Counted from the stretch's first letter, positions 49,559 to 62,060 are shown. The stretch is DNA of 64,000 nucleotides from Nicotiana tabacum (GCF_000715075.1 NC_134084.1:101846411-101910410), one strand, 5' to 3'. Program-made: numbers and translations. Notes: generated from the letters alone by a model not told the origin.

Positions 49559-52196
49559 ATGTCTTCATCAAACCCTAACTCTAGAAGAGTCCCTATAGTT
49601 GATAACTTCCCTAATGCCCCCAGTAGGAGCAGGAGAGGAGGTAGATTTCATAATTTAGGGTCTTCATCCCTACGTGGTTCTTCTCTTCCTTTGTCTGGTT
49701 CCAGTCCTGCTTTTAGAACTAGAGGTTCTTTTTCTCTAAGGTCTTCTTCTAAAGGAAAAGAACCCTCTGAGCATGTTCGTGAACCCACAGTGGATGAAAT
49801 AGTTCCTGCTGAACTATCTTTCTATAATGATAGGGAGTCCCTGAGAAATCAAGTGTCCTCTTTAGATCGTGCTGACATCTATCCAACTCAGATCACAGAG
49901 GGTCTAATTTCTCTAGTTCGTAATGACTGCCATTGGAGTCATGACTTTCCTATCATTATTCCCAATCCAAATCAAAGAATTACCTCCTACTTAACTGGAT
50001 TTTCCTTTGTTTATACGTACCCTTTCACATTAGGATTCAAACCTGCTACTGATCCTGTTATTCTCGAGTTTTGTCATTTCTTCGATGTTTGCTTAAGTCA
50101 AATTGGCCCAATAGTGTGGAGGGCTGTTACCTGTTTGAGGCATTTGACCACTATGGCCGGCGTGCCTTTTACTTTCTCCCATCTAATTCATCTTTACTCC
50201 CCCGGACTCTTTCGCAATGGTGTTTTTACACTAGTAGCAAGGAACGAAAGAGTTCTGGTTAGCCCCGAAGATGACAGAGATCGTGGTTGGTATGCCAGGT
50301 TTGTTGCTGCCCCCACTGTTGGTTTAGTGGGTGATGAAAACGTTCCCTTCCCTGAGAAGTGGAATTTTGCACGTGAGTCTTCTTTTTATTAACTTTCTCG
50401 TACTTTTTTCTTCAGTTTTGATGATCATTATTCTAATTTTGCTTTTCTTTTCTAGTAACCATGAGAATTGTTGAAGAAATTCCCAATTTCCGTGATTGGG
50501 TAGGAAAATTACTAAATACAGCCCTAATGGAGGGTAGATATTGGAAAAATCTTTCTCACCGATTTGGTTGGATAGTAAAAACTCATGGTAAATTTTTTTT
50601 AACTCTTTATTGTTTTTTTTCCTGAATTGATTTTAATCCTTCTTTCTATCAGGATTTGCAGTTCGAGGGATTAGTGCCGAGGCGGTCGTGGCCTCTCGTA
50701 TTTCTTTGGAAAGGGCCCAAGAAATAATTTTGGGCTCTTCATCAAAAAGAAAAATCGTTGATGACCAAGACTCCGAAGAAGAGGAAGATGGGGGTTCCTT
50801 GGTAACAAGGCCATGGGCTCGTAGACGTATTATTTCCGATGATGAAGCAGAAGCGTCCCTCCGCCGTTATATTCCTCTTACCGAGTATGTTGAAGCCCCG
50901 GTAGTGATCCCTGATGATGTTGATGACGTTCCCGCTGCTGCTCATGATTCTGTTGAGCAACTTTTTAACCGCGGGTTTGGTAGTGAAAGTTTAGGTCCAG
51001 TGTCTGATGAAGCACCCCTGGCTTCTTTTTCTACTTCTATTCCTGTGACTCCTTCTTTGCCGATCATGGCTGTTTCCGTTTCTCCCCAAGCTGTTTTTAC
51101 TGCTTCTACTATTCCTCCTTCAACAATTCCCCCTTCACCCGTTTATTGTATTGAGGTTGGTTCCTCAAGTAGGAGTGGTACTATGAGGCAAGTTACTATT
51201 GAAGTCCCCGCCGAGGGTAACCTTTTAAGGAAATTAGGTCAAGTTGACGTGTGGCTAAAGCCTTTAATTGGTCCTATTGAGAGAGCTAAGCTAGACAGCT
51301 ATAGTTCTTTGACCTTGATGAATGACATAGTGCATGCTTCTTTAAAGGTATTCCTTTCTTCTAACTTTTACTTTGTCATTTTTCTATCTTCGGGATTCTC
51401 ATTTCCTTCCCTTTCCCTTTTTAGGCCAATCTCATCGGCACGAAGATGATGAAAAGGGTTACCGTCTCAGAGCAGTTAGTGCGAGATTATCAATTGGAGG
51501 CGTATAATTGGAAGAAACAGTATGAAAGTCTTCAAATTGATGTGGAATTCTTAGAAGAAAGTAAAAATACCTTGGAGCAGCAGGTACAGGCTTTGACTTC
51601 CGAGTTGGCAGTGGAAAGGGCGTCTTCAAGCCAAGCAGATAAGGAAAAGGCTCGTCTTGAAATCTCTTTTTCCGAGCAGCTTTCTAAGGCAAGTGAAGAG
51701 ATTAGAGAGTTGAAGGCTCTCTTGGATAAAAAAGAAGCTTATGCTGGTGAACTTGTGCAGAATTTGACCCAAACTCAAGAAGACCTTCGGGTATCTTCTG
51801 GTAAGGTTCGTTCTTTAGAAAATTCCCACGCTTCTCTTCAAGCTTCCTATGAATCTTGCCTTAGCTGAAAATGAAAAGTTAAGAAATAAAATTGCTGATT
51901 GGGAAAGAGATTACGAGCTCCTTGAAGATAAAACTGCCATTGAAGTGAGTTGGGCATTTTTAAATTCTCGCCATGATACCCTCGTTGAAGTTAGCCAGGA
52001 GAATTTTAACTTGGAGTCTGAGTTAGCCAAGATCAAAAAGACCATTGATAAAACTCAGTAGAACCAAGATTTTTCTTCTCCCGTGGCTGAAGTTTCTGAA
52101 AACGTTGAAGAGGATACGGGTATCCCTACTCCTTCAAGCCAAGTTGAGCCCGCTGCTGTTGATGTCCCTGCTTCAGTTCCTGCATCTTCTCAGTGA
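49559..52196 (+). pseudogene. Tat-3 antisense gene (Transposase_28-like + coiled coil), 4+ exons
   Basis: ATG 49559 (MSSSNPNSRR). Exon 1 (to 50372) has an Arg/Ser-rich start, then the gypsy-type-transposon domain: VYTYPFTLGF near 50010, LEFCHFFDVCLSQIGP near 50062, LIHLYSPGLFRNG near 50180, RDRGWYARF near 50275, FPEKWNFA at 50350-50371. Exon 2 50456-50587 (IPNFRDWVGKLL), exon 3 50653-51347 (KRK patch, acidic DSEEEED, Ser/Pro-rich), exon 4 from 51425 (coiled coil). Introns of 83, 65 and 77 bp have GT-AG ends and keep frame. A frameshift near 51850 and a TAG at 52059 damage the 3' part, which continues to TGA at 52196. TAATATAAATATA near 49461 could be its TATA box. Roughly 800 codons when counted through the breaks. 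Confidence 0.85.
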
Positions 52197-53264
52197 AAAG
52201 TCTATATTGTTTGAACTCCTTTGTGTCGTTTTTTTCTTCTTTTGGTGGTATGTGATTGTGACCCTTGGTCTTTTTAAGGGTTTGTTGGAAACGTTAAATC
52301 CCCAGACCTTTAATGGGGCAATATGTGTAAACAACTTTTTGGGTTTATGACTAAGTTCATACTTAGTCTAAACTTTTTTTTTAAAAGAAGTTTCCGTTGC
52401 TGTTTTGAACTTCTGTTTTGTTTATTCTTGCCTTTATTTCTAAGGACTTACTGAATAACTCATATTTTTATTCTTCAAAAATGTTTTTGTTAACTTCATG
52501 AATACTTAATCATGAATTTTATAAAAGAGGACCCTTTTATATTCGACACTTAATGAAGAAGACGTCTCAACTTCATATTGGTGTTAATATACGACAAAAG
52601 AAATAGGAATACACATGTTTCTTGAAATAACTTTGACAAGTTTTTATTTGAACTATATCAAGTTTTGAATAACACTTTACATGTATTTGAATTACTTCTA
52701 TTACTTTCTCGTAACTGTTTTTCTTATAACAGATTTCAAAAAAGAAAATGAACACAAGGTTTTTACTTATAACCCGTTTCAGTATATTGCCTTTACCCTA
52801 ACTATGATAAGGTTTTTCTTCGTCCTTGGCTCGTGACTTTGCGACTTTGCTCTGCACTTGACTCATTCAATGAGTGAACTCTCTTAGGCTTGATCTTTGA
52901 TCTTCCTTTGCCTTCTTTATACACATGTCTATGTACATTATATAGTCCCCCAAGTGTTTGAGTGTTGAAGTATGAAGCCTCGAGCACTTGATTGTTCCTC
53001 TCATTTGGTCCTTTCCCTTGAAAAGGAAAAATATACGGGACTCGGAGGTGCGATTATAGATGAAGACTGCTTAACACATTTAAATTTCTATCAAAATAGT
53101 TGTAGCCCTAGACCGAGAAGTTTAATTTATTCCACGTGCCTTGCAGGTCGTGATTCATTATTTAGTACGGGCTAGCTTTTTGCCTATCATCTAAAATCGT
53201 TAGTAAAATTTTAACAATTCAAAAGTAAAATTTTAAAATATAGATACCTGACTGTGTGTATTCC
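52197..53264. other. Tat-3 spacer between the antisense gene and pol
   Basis: AT-rich, non-coding on both strands. It separates the convergent 3' ends of the antisense gene (plus) and integrase (minus). Confidence 0.7.
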
Positions 53265-54460
53265 TTAGAAATAGTATCTCTTCAAATGAACAACATTCCA
53301 ATGTGAAGGTAGTATCTTGCCATCCATCATTTCCAGTTCGTATGCTCCTTTCCCTGCAATATCATGAATCCTGTAGGGTCCTTCCCAGGTTGGACTTAAA
53401 TTCCCCGCATTAGCTGTCTTCGTAGATTGAAAAACTTTTTTGAGTACGAAGTCTCCAATCTTGAAGAATCTTAAGCGTGCTTTTCGATTGTAATACCGTT
53501 CTATGACCTGTTTTTGTGCTGCTATTCTTATTAATGCAGCTTCCCTTTTTCCTTCAAGTAGATCGAGATTTATGCGCATTTCTTCATTATTAGATACTTT
53601 TGATGCTTTTGTAAACCTCGTTCTTGGCTCTCCTATCTCAACTGGGATTAAAGCTTCAACTCCATAAACCAATGAAAATGGTGTTTCCCCCGTGCTTGTT
53701 TTTGCTGTTGTGCGGTATGCCCATAAAATACCAGGTAGCAGTTCTGGCCAATTACCTTTGGATTCCTCCAAACGCTTCTTTAAATTGTTGACAATAACTT
53801 TGTTAGTTGACTCAGCTTGTCCATTACCTACCGGATGATAAGGTGTGGATGTAATCCTTTTGATCTGCCAACTTTGAAAGAACTCTGTGATTTGTGCGCT
53901 TATAAATTGAGGGCCATTATCACACACGATCTCCTTTGGCACACCGAATCGGCATATGATATTCTGCCAAATGAAATCTCTAACTTCTTTTTCTCGCACC
54001 TGTTTGAATGCTCCTGCCTCCACCCATTTAGTAAAATAGTCAGTGAGTACGAGCAAGAATTTTACCTGTCCTTTTACTTGTGGTAGTGGACCCACAATAT
54101 CCATCCCCCATTTCATAAATGGCCACGGTGCAATGACCGGATGTAACAACTCCGCAGGTCTATGCATATTATTATCGTACCTTTGGCATTTATCACATTT
54201 AGCCATGAAATTTTCCGTTTCTTCTTCCATTTTGGGCCAATAATAACCTGCCCTAATTATGGTTCTTACCAGTGATCTTCCTCCTGCGTGATTCCCACAA
54301 TGCCCCTCGTGTATTTCTCTCATTACGTATTCTGTCTGAGAAGGTCCGAGGCATCTTGCTAAGGGAGTACAAAATATTTTACGATAAAGATTGCCTTGCT
54401 TTAAACAATATCGAGCATCCTTTTTTCAAAGTGCGTGAGCTTTTCTCTTGTGTTCAGGGA
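53265..54460 (-). pseudogene. Tat-3 integrase
   Basis: Open from ATG 54323 to the stop at 53265 (352 residues), with more family text upstream in another frame. HEGHCGNHAGG and CDKCQ form the HHCC zinc region. The catalytic triad is present: Asp in GMDIVGPL, Asp in CDNGPQF, Glu in GQAESTNK. The C-terminal part includes LARF-like FKIGDFVLKKV and the GPYRI region with the usual end HLKRYY. In an active element it would insert the cDNA into chromosomes. This part looks structurally complete, but it lies downstream of broken RT in the polyprotein. Confidence 0.92.
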
Positions 54461-54713
54461 CGGTACCATACTGCAAAAAAGCAACAATCTCGTTCCTCCA
54501 ATCCCAGGTTAAGTTATTAAAATTTACCTCATTTTTTTCTGGATCGAGCACTGAATGAAACAAATGAATTACAGAAGCATTTTCATTGCTTGCCACATCT
54601 GCCGTAGATGCGCGATTAGTTAGGGCATCCGCCTCGACATTTTCATCTCTTGGTATTTGCGTAACTTTCCAGGTTTGGAATTGTCTAATCAGATCCCGTA
54701 CCTTCTCTAAGTA

Positions 54714-56564
54714 CTACTGCATCTGTGCTTCCCTGGCCGTATAAGTATCCAACATTTGATTAACTACGAGCTGCGAATCGCTTTTGATTACAATCTGATT
54801 GATGCCAAGTTCTCGTGCCAGTTCTAGACCTGCAATCATAGCTTCATACTCTGCCTCATTGTTAGTTATAGAATGACATTTAATGGCTTGTCGAATGGTT
54901 TCACCTGTAGGTGGTACCAAAACAATTCCTAAACCTGCACCCTTCACATTAGATGAACCATCAGTGAATAAAGTCCAAATACCTGGATTAGATCCGTTGA
55001 ACACCTGTAATTCTTTTTCTGCTTCTAATTGCATTCCTTGGCTAAAATCAATCACAAAATTTGCTAACACTTGAGATTTTATCGCAGTTCTAGGCTGGTA
55101 TGTGATGTCATTTTCACTTAATTCTATAGCCCACTTGGCTAACCTACCTGATAACTCATGCTTGTGTAATATATTGCGTAATGGATAAGCAGTTACTACA
55201 ACAATAGGATGACATTGAAAATAAGGCCTTAATTTTCTAGATGCCATGATTAATGCAAGTGCAAGCTTTTCTAATTGAGGATACTGCGTCTCCGCATCTA
55301 ATAAAGATTTGCTGACATAATAGATCAGAGATTGTTTACCTTGGTCCTCACGGACTAAAACAACACTTACCGCTACTTCTGAGACAGTAATGTAGATGAG
55401 TAGTCTTTCCCCGGCCTTTGGTTTTGCGAGCAATGGCAGATTTGATAAGTATGTCTTCAAATTTTTGAGTGCCTATTGACATTCCTCATTCCATTCGAAA
55501 TGATCTTGCTTTTTAAGAGCTGAAAAGAATTTAAAGCATTTTTCTGATGATTTAGAAATGAATCTTCCCAAGGCTGCAATTTTTTCTGTAAACCCCTGTA
55601 CTTCTTTTTTACTTGTAAGTATGTCAGGGATTTCTTCAATGGCCTTAATCTTTACTGGATTCACTTCAATACCACAATTAGAAACAAGAAAACCCAAAAA
55701 CTTACCTGAAGCAACACCGAATGCATATTTCTCCGGGTTTTATTTCATATTGAATTTTCGCAAGATCTGAAACGTATCAGACAAGTGTGATATATGATCT
55801 CTTGAATGCTGAGTTTTAACGAGCATATAATCTATATAGACCTCCATAGTTTTTCCCAAATGTTCTTGAAACATTTTGGTTACCAGTCTTTGATATGTTG
55901 CACCAGCATTTTTAAGACCAAAGGGCATTACTTTATAACAGTAAGTCCCCCTGTCTGTTATAAATGAAGTTTTTTCTTCATCTATAGGATCCATTTTGAT
56001 CTGGATATATCCTGAATACGCATCTAAAAAGCTTAACAACTTATGCCCTGCAGTAGCATCAATTAGTTGATCTATATGTGGTAATGGAAAAGAATATTTA
56101 GGACAAGCTTTGTTAAGATCTGTGTAATCTACACAAACTCGTCACTTACCATTCTTCTTTGGTACTACAACAGTATTGACTAACCAATTAGGATACTTTA
56201 CCTCGCAGATAGACCTAATTTTTAGTAATTTTTGAACCTCATCTTGAATCACCTGATTTATGAAAGTTCCTTGCTTTCTCTTCTTTTATTTGACAGTTGG
56301 GTATGATGGGTCTTCATTTAATTTGTAAGTCATTACCTCTGGTGGTATTCCTGTCATATTAGAGTGGGACCAAACAAAACAATCCACGTTAGTTTTTAAA
56401 AATTCAATCAACTTACCTTTCATGTCTTGGCTTAGATTTGCCCCTACGTAAACTTTCCTTTGAGGCCATTGTGCAAATAATATTATAGCTTCCAGTTCTT
56501 CAATCGTTGTTTTGATATTTTCATTTTCCTCTGGTTTTTGAATGGTATCAGGCCTTGAGTCCAC
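54714..56564 (-). pseudogene. Tat-3 reverse transcriptase and two RNase H domains
   Basis: RT pieces: FVWSHSNMTGIPPEV near 56350, LDAYSGYIQIKMDP near 56015, FGLKNAGATYQR near 55915, then YIDYMLVK near 55830, where the catalytic motif should be YIDD. The thumb is at 55473-55697. From 55460 the RT-linked RNase H (LLIYITVSEVAVSVVLVRE, LALALIMASRKLRPYFQ) runs into a second, archaeal-type RNase H: FTDGSSN near 54967, NNEAEYEAM near 54860, SDSQLVVNQ near 54780. Frame breaks occur near 56285, 55740 and 55460. The paired RNase H is a Tat-clade trait. RT is inactive as it stands. Confidence 0.92.
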
Positions 56565-56627
56565 ATCTGTTCGCCCTTGTTCAGTTGAGGTTTGTGTTGT
56601 GGTACCCTCGACTAGATTCTGTAACTG

Positions 56628-57194
56628 CTATTTTTCTTCGTTTCTCGTACTTGAATCTGCAACAGAGTTAATGCTCCTGGATGTTTGTTGATCTCCACTG
56701 ATTTGACATATTTCCCACGGTGATGGAAATTTAATTACTTGATGTAAGGTCGACGGAACTGCATCCATCTCATGGATCCATGGTCTCCCGAGAATCATAT
56801 TATAAGCCATTTCCATATCTACTACTTGAAATTTTGTATCTTTGACAACTCCTTCTGTGAATGTAGTCAGTATTACCTCTCCTTTTGTCACAACACTGGA
56901 ATTGTCAAATCCAAACAAAGTATGCGCCTTTGGTATTAATTTATCCTCAGCTTGCATCTCGCATAATACTCTTAGCAAGATAATATTCACGGAACTACCT
57001 GGATCAATCAAAACTCGTTTCACATTAGTATCATGTACAAGTAGAGATATTACTAATGCATCGTTATGTGGAGATAATACGCCATCCACGTCTGCATCAT
57101 CGAATGTAATACTTTCTTCCTCTAAAACATGTCGCACCTGCTTCCCGTGGGTAATTGTGATTTTGGAAACTTTATTGGCTGCTGTGTACATCAC
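56628..57194 (-). pseudogene. Tat-3 aspartic protease
   Basis: Open reading frame of 188 residues. The active-site region LIDPGSSVNII (near 56995) keeps Asp. The C-terminal hallmark YNMILGRPWIHEMDAVPSTLHQ lies near 56750-56810. It would cut the Gag-Pol polyprotein. It joins gag upstream without a clear boundary. Confidence 0.88.
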
Positions 57195-57199
57195 ACCAT

Positions 57200-58829
57200 T
57201 GATGTCTTCACCTCCGCTGATGACATTAACAGTCCTTTTGGGAGAAGGTGGTTTTGGGGGGCTACTGCCTATTCTTCATGTATGCTTGCTTACCTTTCTC
57301 ACTGAACAACTCGGTGAGATACCCTTGCTTTAATAGATGATCAACTTCACCTTGTAGCAACCTACAGTCTGCCGTTTTATGCCCGTAATCGTTGTGAAAC
57401 TCGCACCAGTGATCAGGCTTGCGCTTGTTTGGATTCAATCTTATTTATTTTGGCAACCCTACCTTGTCACCCATGCTTCTTAAAACAACTACGAGCTTGA
57501 AAGTGCTTACATTAAAATTATAACCGCCAAACCTCGCCTTCAAGTTTCTATCATCATCCCGTGGCTCTCGCATGTTTCGGTCATTCCCAAATCTTGACGA
57601 CGAGCCCGACTCTCTATTCCTCGACCTGTGATCGTTCCTTGGATTGTCCTGTTTTGACCGTGAATCTTTTCCTGCTAGGCCCATATATGGTTCGTACCTG
57701 TTTTTACCAGACCTTTTATCAGTTTCCGCCCGTCTCGAACTTACCTTTTCTTCTTTTTGAGATCGTGAGATAATATCCTCTTCTATCCTTAGCTTCGTGG
57801 TATCCTTGTTGTAAACGTCATTCCACGTTGTTGCTGGGAATTCACGAAGACTTTCTTTGAGTCGTCTTGTAGCTTCTGAGCTTTTTTCATTCAAATTACT
57901 AGTGAAGGCTATAGCTGCCTGTCAGGTACACGCGGCAACGTCATTCTTTCACGCTGGAACCTATTCACGAACTCTCTAAGCAACTCTGAGTCCCCTTGCT
58001 TGATTTTGAAAATATCTTCTATTCTTTTTTCGACTTTTTGAGCTCCCGAGTGTGCTTTGATAAATGAATCTGCAAGCTCAGCAAAAGAATTTATGGAATT
58101 TTCGGGTAAAAGAGAATACCATGTTAATTCTCCCTTAGTAAGTGTTTCTCCGAATTTTTTGACCAATACTGATTCAATTTCCTGTTTGGTCAAGTCGTTG
58201 CCTTTTACACCTGTTGTGAATGCAGTTACGTGATCTCATGGATCACTTGTTCCATCGTATTTTGGAATATCGGGCATTTTGAATTTCTTTTGAATTGGGA
58301 GAGGAGCAGCACTTGGCTTCTAAGGTTGTTGTGAATATTTATCCATATCTATCCCTTTGATCATGGGCGACACCCCAGGAATTTGCTCTATGCGGTCACT
58401 TTGCTCCTTGAGCTGTTTCTGCAATGTTAGTTCTAAATTTTGTAAATCAGAATTAACTAAGTTACCTGGTTCTCCTTCTCGTGATTCAGTGGGGGTTCCA
58501 CCACTGCCTGAATTAGCAAACCCAGAACGAGGGTTCTCCAAAGTGTTGTTATTTGGAGTGGGTGTGGGTGGTGCAACAGGTAACTGGCTAACAAAAGCCT
58601 CAAGAGCTTTGTTGACCTGTTGCGCAATTAGCTTTTGCAAAGCTTCATCGATAGCTTCAACATTTTCAAATTGAGCATTTCCATTTGCATGAGATCCATC
58701 AAGAGTGCCTTCTCGAGACCGCCGTGGGGAGTTTTGTTGAGAAAGGTTCGGAGTATGCTCATCCTGAGGATTCTCCTAGAGTTGATGATTTCCTTGGTTT
58801 CCTTGGGTGTTGTCATTAATGTTTGACAT
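57200..58829 (-). pseudogene. Tat-3 gag
   Basis: ATG 58829 (MSNINDNTQGN); an in-frame TAG follows codon 17. The N-terminal part is Gln/Asn-rich. The Gag core runs from about 58290 (KYDGTSDP) through WYSLLPENSINSFAELADSF near 58100 to ELLREFVNRFQRERM near 57945. Stops occur near 58320, 58237 and 57909. The zinc knuckle near 57400 is CEFHNDYGHKTADC, that is CX2HX4HX4C rather than the usual CX2CX4HX4C. It would form the particle and bind RNA. Defective. Confidence 0.9.
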
Positions 58830-58897
58830 GATTGACGTAACAAAAAGGTTAAGCTAAGAAAGAATAGATTATCAGATTCCCGGTAACGGATTCAATT

Positions 58898-59449
58898 TGT
58901 TTAACCAAAAAATGAAAATTTGGTCAAAGCTTTAATTTAGAAGAACTCTGGTTACTGATAATCAAAAAATGAATAAAAAGAAGTAATTTTGCTAACAATT
59001 AGATAAGCGAAAGAAAACAAAGTAAACCAGTGTATTCAGATAATAATTTCCTGTCCTTACAAATGATCCATTCTCTTCCTTTTATAGCTATCTTCAAGAT
59101 ATACGTTTTGCCTTTGTTATAATAAGGCCATTATAGACATTTAAAGGCATTAGGTGCTACGTTACATAATCATTGTAATTCAATACAGATTCTCTAACGT
59201 TTTTAGTATTTAATGCTTATTAAATATTGTATCTGTACTCTCTTGTGCTGTCAGATTTATTCTCCTTGATTTTAAATAGGTACGAGCGTTGAATCTTTTG
59301 AATAACCGCTCGTGCCTCTTCTTGTGCCTCTGCTCGTATCTGTTGCAACTCGTGCCTCTTCGCTAATCATCATCCTTTGACCAACCTCCATGTCATGACA
59401 TGTCATCTTTCAATCACTTCAATATGTAAACTCAATTTTTTCCAATACA
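58898..59449 (-). repeat. 5' LTR of Tat-3
   Basis: 552 bp. The adjacent minus-strand PBS-like text is AATTGAATCCGTTACCGGGA, resembling TGGCGCCGTTGCCGGGGA with several changes at its 5' side. Confidence 0.93.
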
Positions 59450-60134
59450 GAGGGGAATCGGGAACATAAAAAATAAGATAGGTAACCTACTGCAAGAGGT
59501 TAAACTACATAATATATTAGCTAAATTCATTGTGAATTTTGTGCTTATCTCTTGATTGGGTTCTTCTTGACGTGGAAGTAGTGGTTGATGTGTAGTAATA
59601 AATAGGAAGTTGTTATGAGAGTTGGTATTATATTAGCATGGTCATACGTTTATATGCTTGTTCTCTGTGACGTCTATGTTCACACTTATTACTGCCAATT
59701 GAGATAATTTCCTTCATATATCCTTCTCTTCTTAATATTACCAAGAAATGAGAAGGTTTGAAGGCTAAGTGTGAATGTTCTGATGGTGGACCAGGATTTA
59801 TATACTTGTGAAATATTTATCAGATTTCCAAATAGAGAAGAAATGTTGAGCTTGCTGACTTTGTATGAACTGCGAATTTTATTGACTGGAAACTTGTTCC
59901 ACAATAAGAAGGTTAATCGGAAACTTGTTGAATATTTGTTGAATTATATAAGTTTCCAATAAATTATTGTTGGATAAATTGTAGTGGTGGACTTTAGCCC
60001 GAGTGCTCAGAGTCGTATTTAATTAATTAAAAATTTCTAAACGTCAGCTAATATTGTTAGAATTCGTTTACTTTTTAGCCTGTGATGCATTCATAGTCTA
60101 TTATTGCCAAGTCTAAATTAAACATGTTCATATA
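59450..60134. other. AT-rich intergenic DNA
   Basis: No gene or repeat recognised. Confidence 0.5.
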
Positions 60135-60383
60135 CTCCCTCTGTTCCAATTTATGTGAACCTATTTCCTTTTTGGTCCGTTCCAAAAAGAATGAACATTT
60201 TTTAAATTTGGTAACAATTTAGCTTAAAGTTACAACTCTACACTTAATGAGAAGCTTTTATAACCACACAAATACTCTGGCCCCATTTGGACTTATTTAG
60301 GACCACAAATTCCAAAAGTCTTCATTTTTTTCTTAAATTCTGTGCCCAGTCAAACAAGTTCACGTAAATTGGAACGGAAAGAG
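60135..60383. mobile_element. Intact Stowaway-type MITE (249 bp)
   Basis: CTCCCTCTGTTCCAATTTAT at the left end and the complement of CTCTTTCCGTTCCAATTTAC at the right, each flanked by TA. The interior matches, in reverse, the two pieces at 5001-5084 and 10887-11049. Non-coding. Confidence 0.9.
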
Positions 60384-60859
60384 TATCAAATATCATGAAT
60401 TTTGAAGAGGCAAATGGAATTTTTTCACTGACAGTTTAACACCAATTTGAAAGTTGAGAGTCTGCCAATCAATACTTCACATATCAGGAAATGAATTTTA
60501 ATTTCACAGTCAATTTATTAATTTAATGAAGTAGAACTCTTTTTATTTTTGAACTTTTGTGGCGCAAGAGAATTAAATCTTAAGCCACACGAAACTACCT
60601 TTACCAATTCTCAATTTCACATTCTTCTCAAGGTCAGGCTTCATATTATATGTCAAGAAACACCCACCATCAGAAACAAAAGCCTATCAAAGCACCTAAG
60701 AGATAACAATAAAAAGAACAAAAAGATCTTGAAAATGAAAGTGAATAAAGAAATTTAACGTACTTTCTATTCAACTAAGGAAATTCATCCAAATGGAGCA
60801 TGCAGGACATCAATAAAAAAAGCAAGGCTGCTTCTAGCTACAATCAGTAGACGTGCACA
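60384..60859. other. AT-rich intergenic DNA
   Basis: Nothing recognised. Confidence 0.5.
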
Positions 60860-61801
60860 TCTATACTATATTAAAAGAACGAAAATTCTTAGTGAAATGT
60901 CGTTCCTTTTTTTACTATTTAAAAACTAATTTCACACTAAATAAAATAGTCATTTAATTATTTTCTCTAATATTTAAGCCTATAAATTAAATCATTTCCT
61001 TATTGAAATTAGGTATGAACTCCTAATATTTAGGACTTTAAATCGAGTAATATCTATTCGTATAAATGTTTTGCTTAAATTAAAAAGTACCCTTCCGGTT
61101 GTATACCTTTAAAAGTCCTAATCAACATAGGAATCAATTATAGACACGTGTAAACTAAGATAGTGTCATTGGTGGAGATCATTAGCGAAAAGATCATATT
61201 TCTTTTCCATTTTGACATGTATTCATTGGGAATTCTTATTTTATTATTTTAGATTGTTTTGTATGATAATTAGGGATTGCCATTTTGTTTCGTTTGTTTA
61301 GAAGATTTTTTTAATTTTTATTTTAAGAGAAATATACTTGTGGACTAAGTGGTACCTATTAAAAATATATTTCACAGTGACAAACTTATTTATTTATTTT
61401 TCATAATATATAAGACTTTAAAATCAGTTAAAATTTTACTTTTAAAGTTATATCTTATTTGAAATAATTATGTAAGAATATTTTACATGTAGTGACAAAT
61501 TAAAAATTATAAATATATTTAACCATTACTATTTATTATAGTAAGATAAACAAGTTGTATCTAAAAATATTTTAATTACCTAACGAATTTCAAAATTAAG
61601 AAGAGAAAGAGATATTTATATAAATTTTGTAATGACTAACAGGATACGTGTGAAACACTAATCTATATCTATTTTATATCAAACAAAATGAGAACAAGAA
61701 TAAATTTAAGTTGAATATACAGATTGAGAACTTCTATTGGAGTAGCTTATTTTTTTATTGAGTAATAAATATATGATTAATATTTATCATTTTCATGAAT
61801 A

Positions 61802-61976
61802 CAGTCAGACCTTTCTATAACAACATCCTTATATAACATAACTTCTCTATAAAAGCCAAATTTTTCTGGAACCAAATCTCATATTCTATTATAATATATG
61901 TTTTCTATAGCAGTAATTCGCTATAACAACCAAAAATATCCAGAATAAACGATGCTATTATAGAGAGGTTTAATTG
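61802..61976. mobile_element. MITE nested in the Helitron
   Basis: The left end CAGTCAGACCTTTCTATAAC and the right end (complement CAATTAAACCTCTCTATAAT) form imperfect TIRs with TA on each side. Non-coding, ~175 bp. Confidence 0.65.
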
Positions 61977-62060
61977 TATATACTTTATTTTATAACTCAA
62001 ACATAATATTTAATATAACATATACGCTTTTTAAAAAGTCTTTTACTCATTGAGATAGTG

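Larger units (their letters stand above)
48645..59449 (-). mobile_element. Tat-3: near full-length Tat-type Ty3/gypsy element
   Basis: LTRs 48645-49196 and 58898-59449, both 552 bp, with minus-strand termini TGTATTGG and GGTTAAACA. The flanks are GAGTG (48640-48644) and GAGGG (59450-59454). Minus-strand order: gag, protease, RT, RNase H, a second RNase H, integrase, then a spacer, the antisense gene (plus strand, 49559-52196), a purine tract AAGTGGGGGGACTATC and the 3' LTR. Integrase after RT defines Ty3/gypsy; two RNase H domains and the antisense gene point to the Tat clade. Stops in gag and RT and a mutated RT active site make it inactive. Confidence 0.95.

Noticed and set aside
59771..59962. 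63-residue plus-strand ORF
   Set aside because: No family resemblance or gene context; AT-rich intergenic chance ORF.
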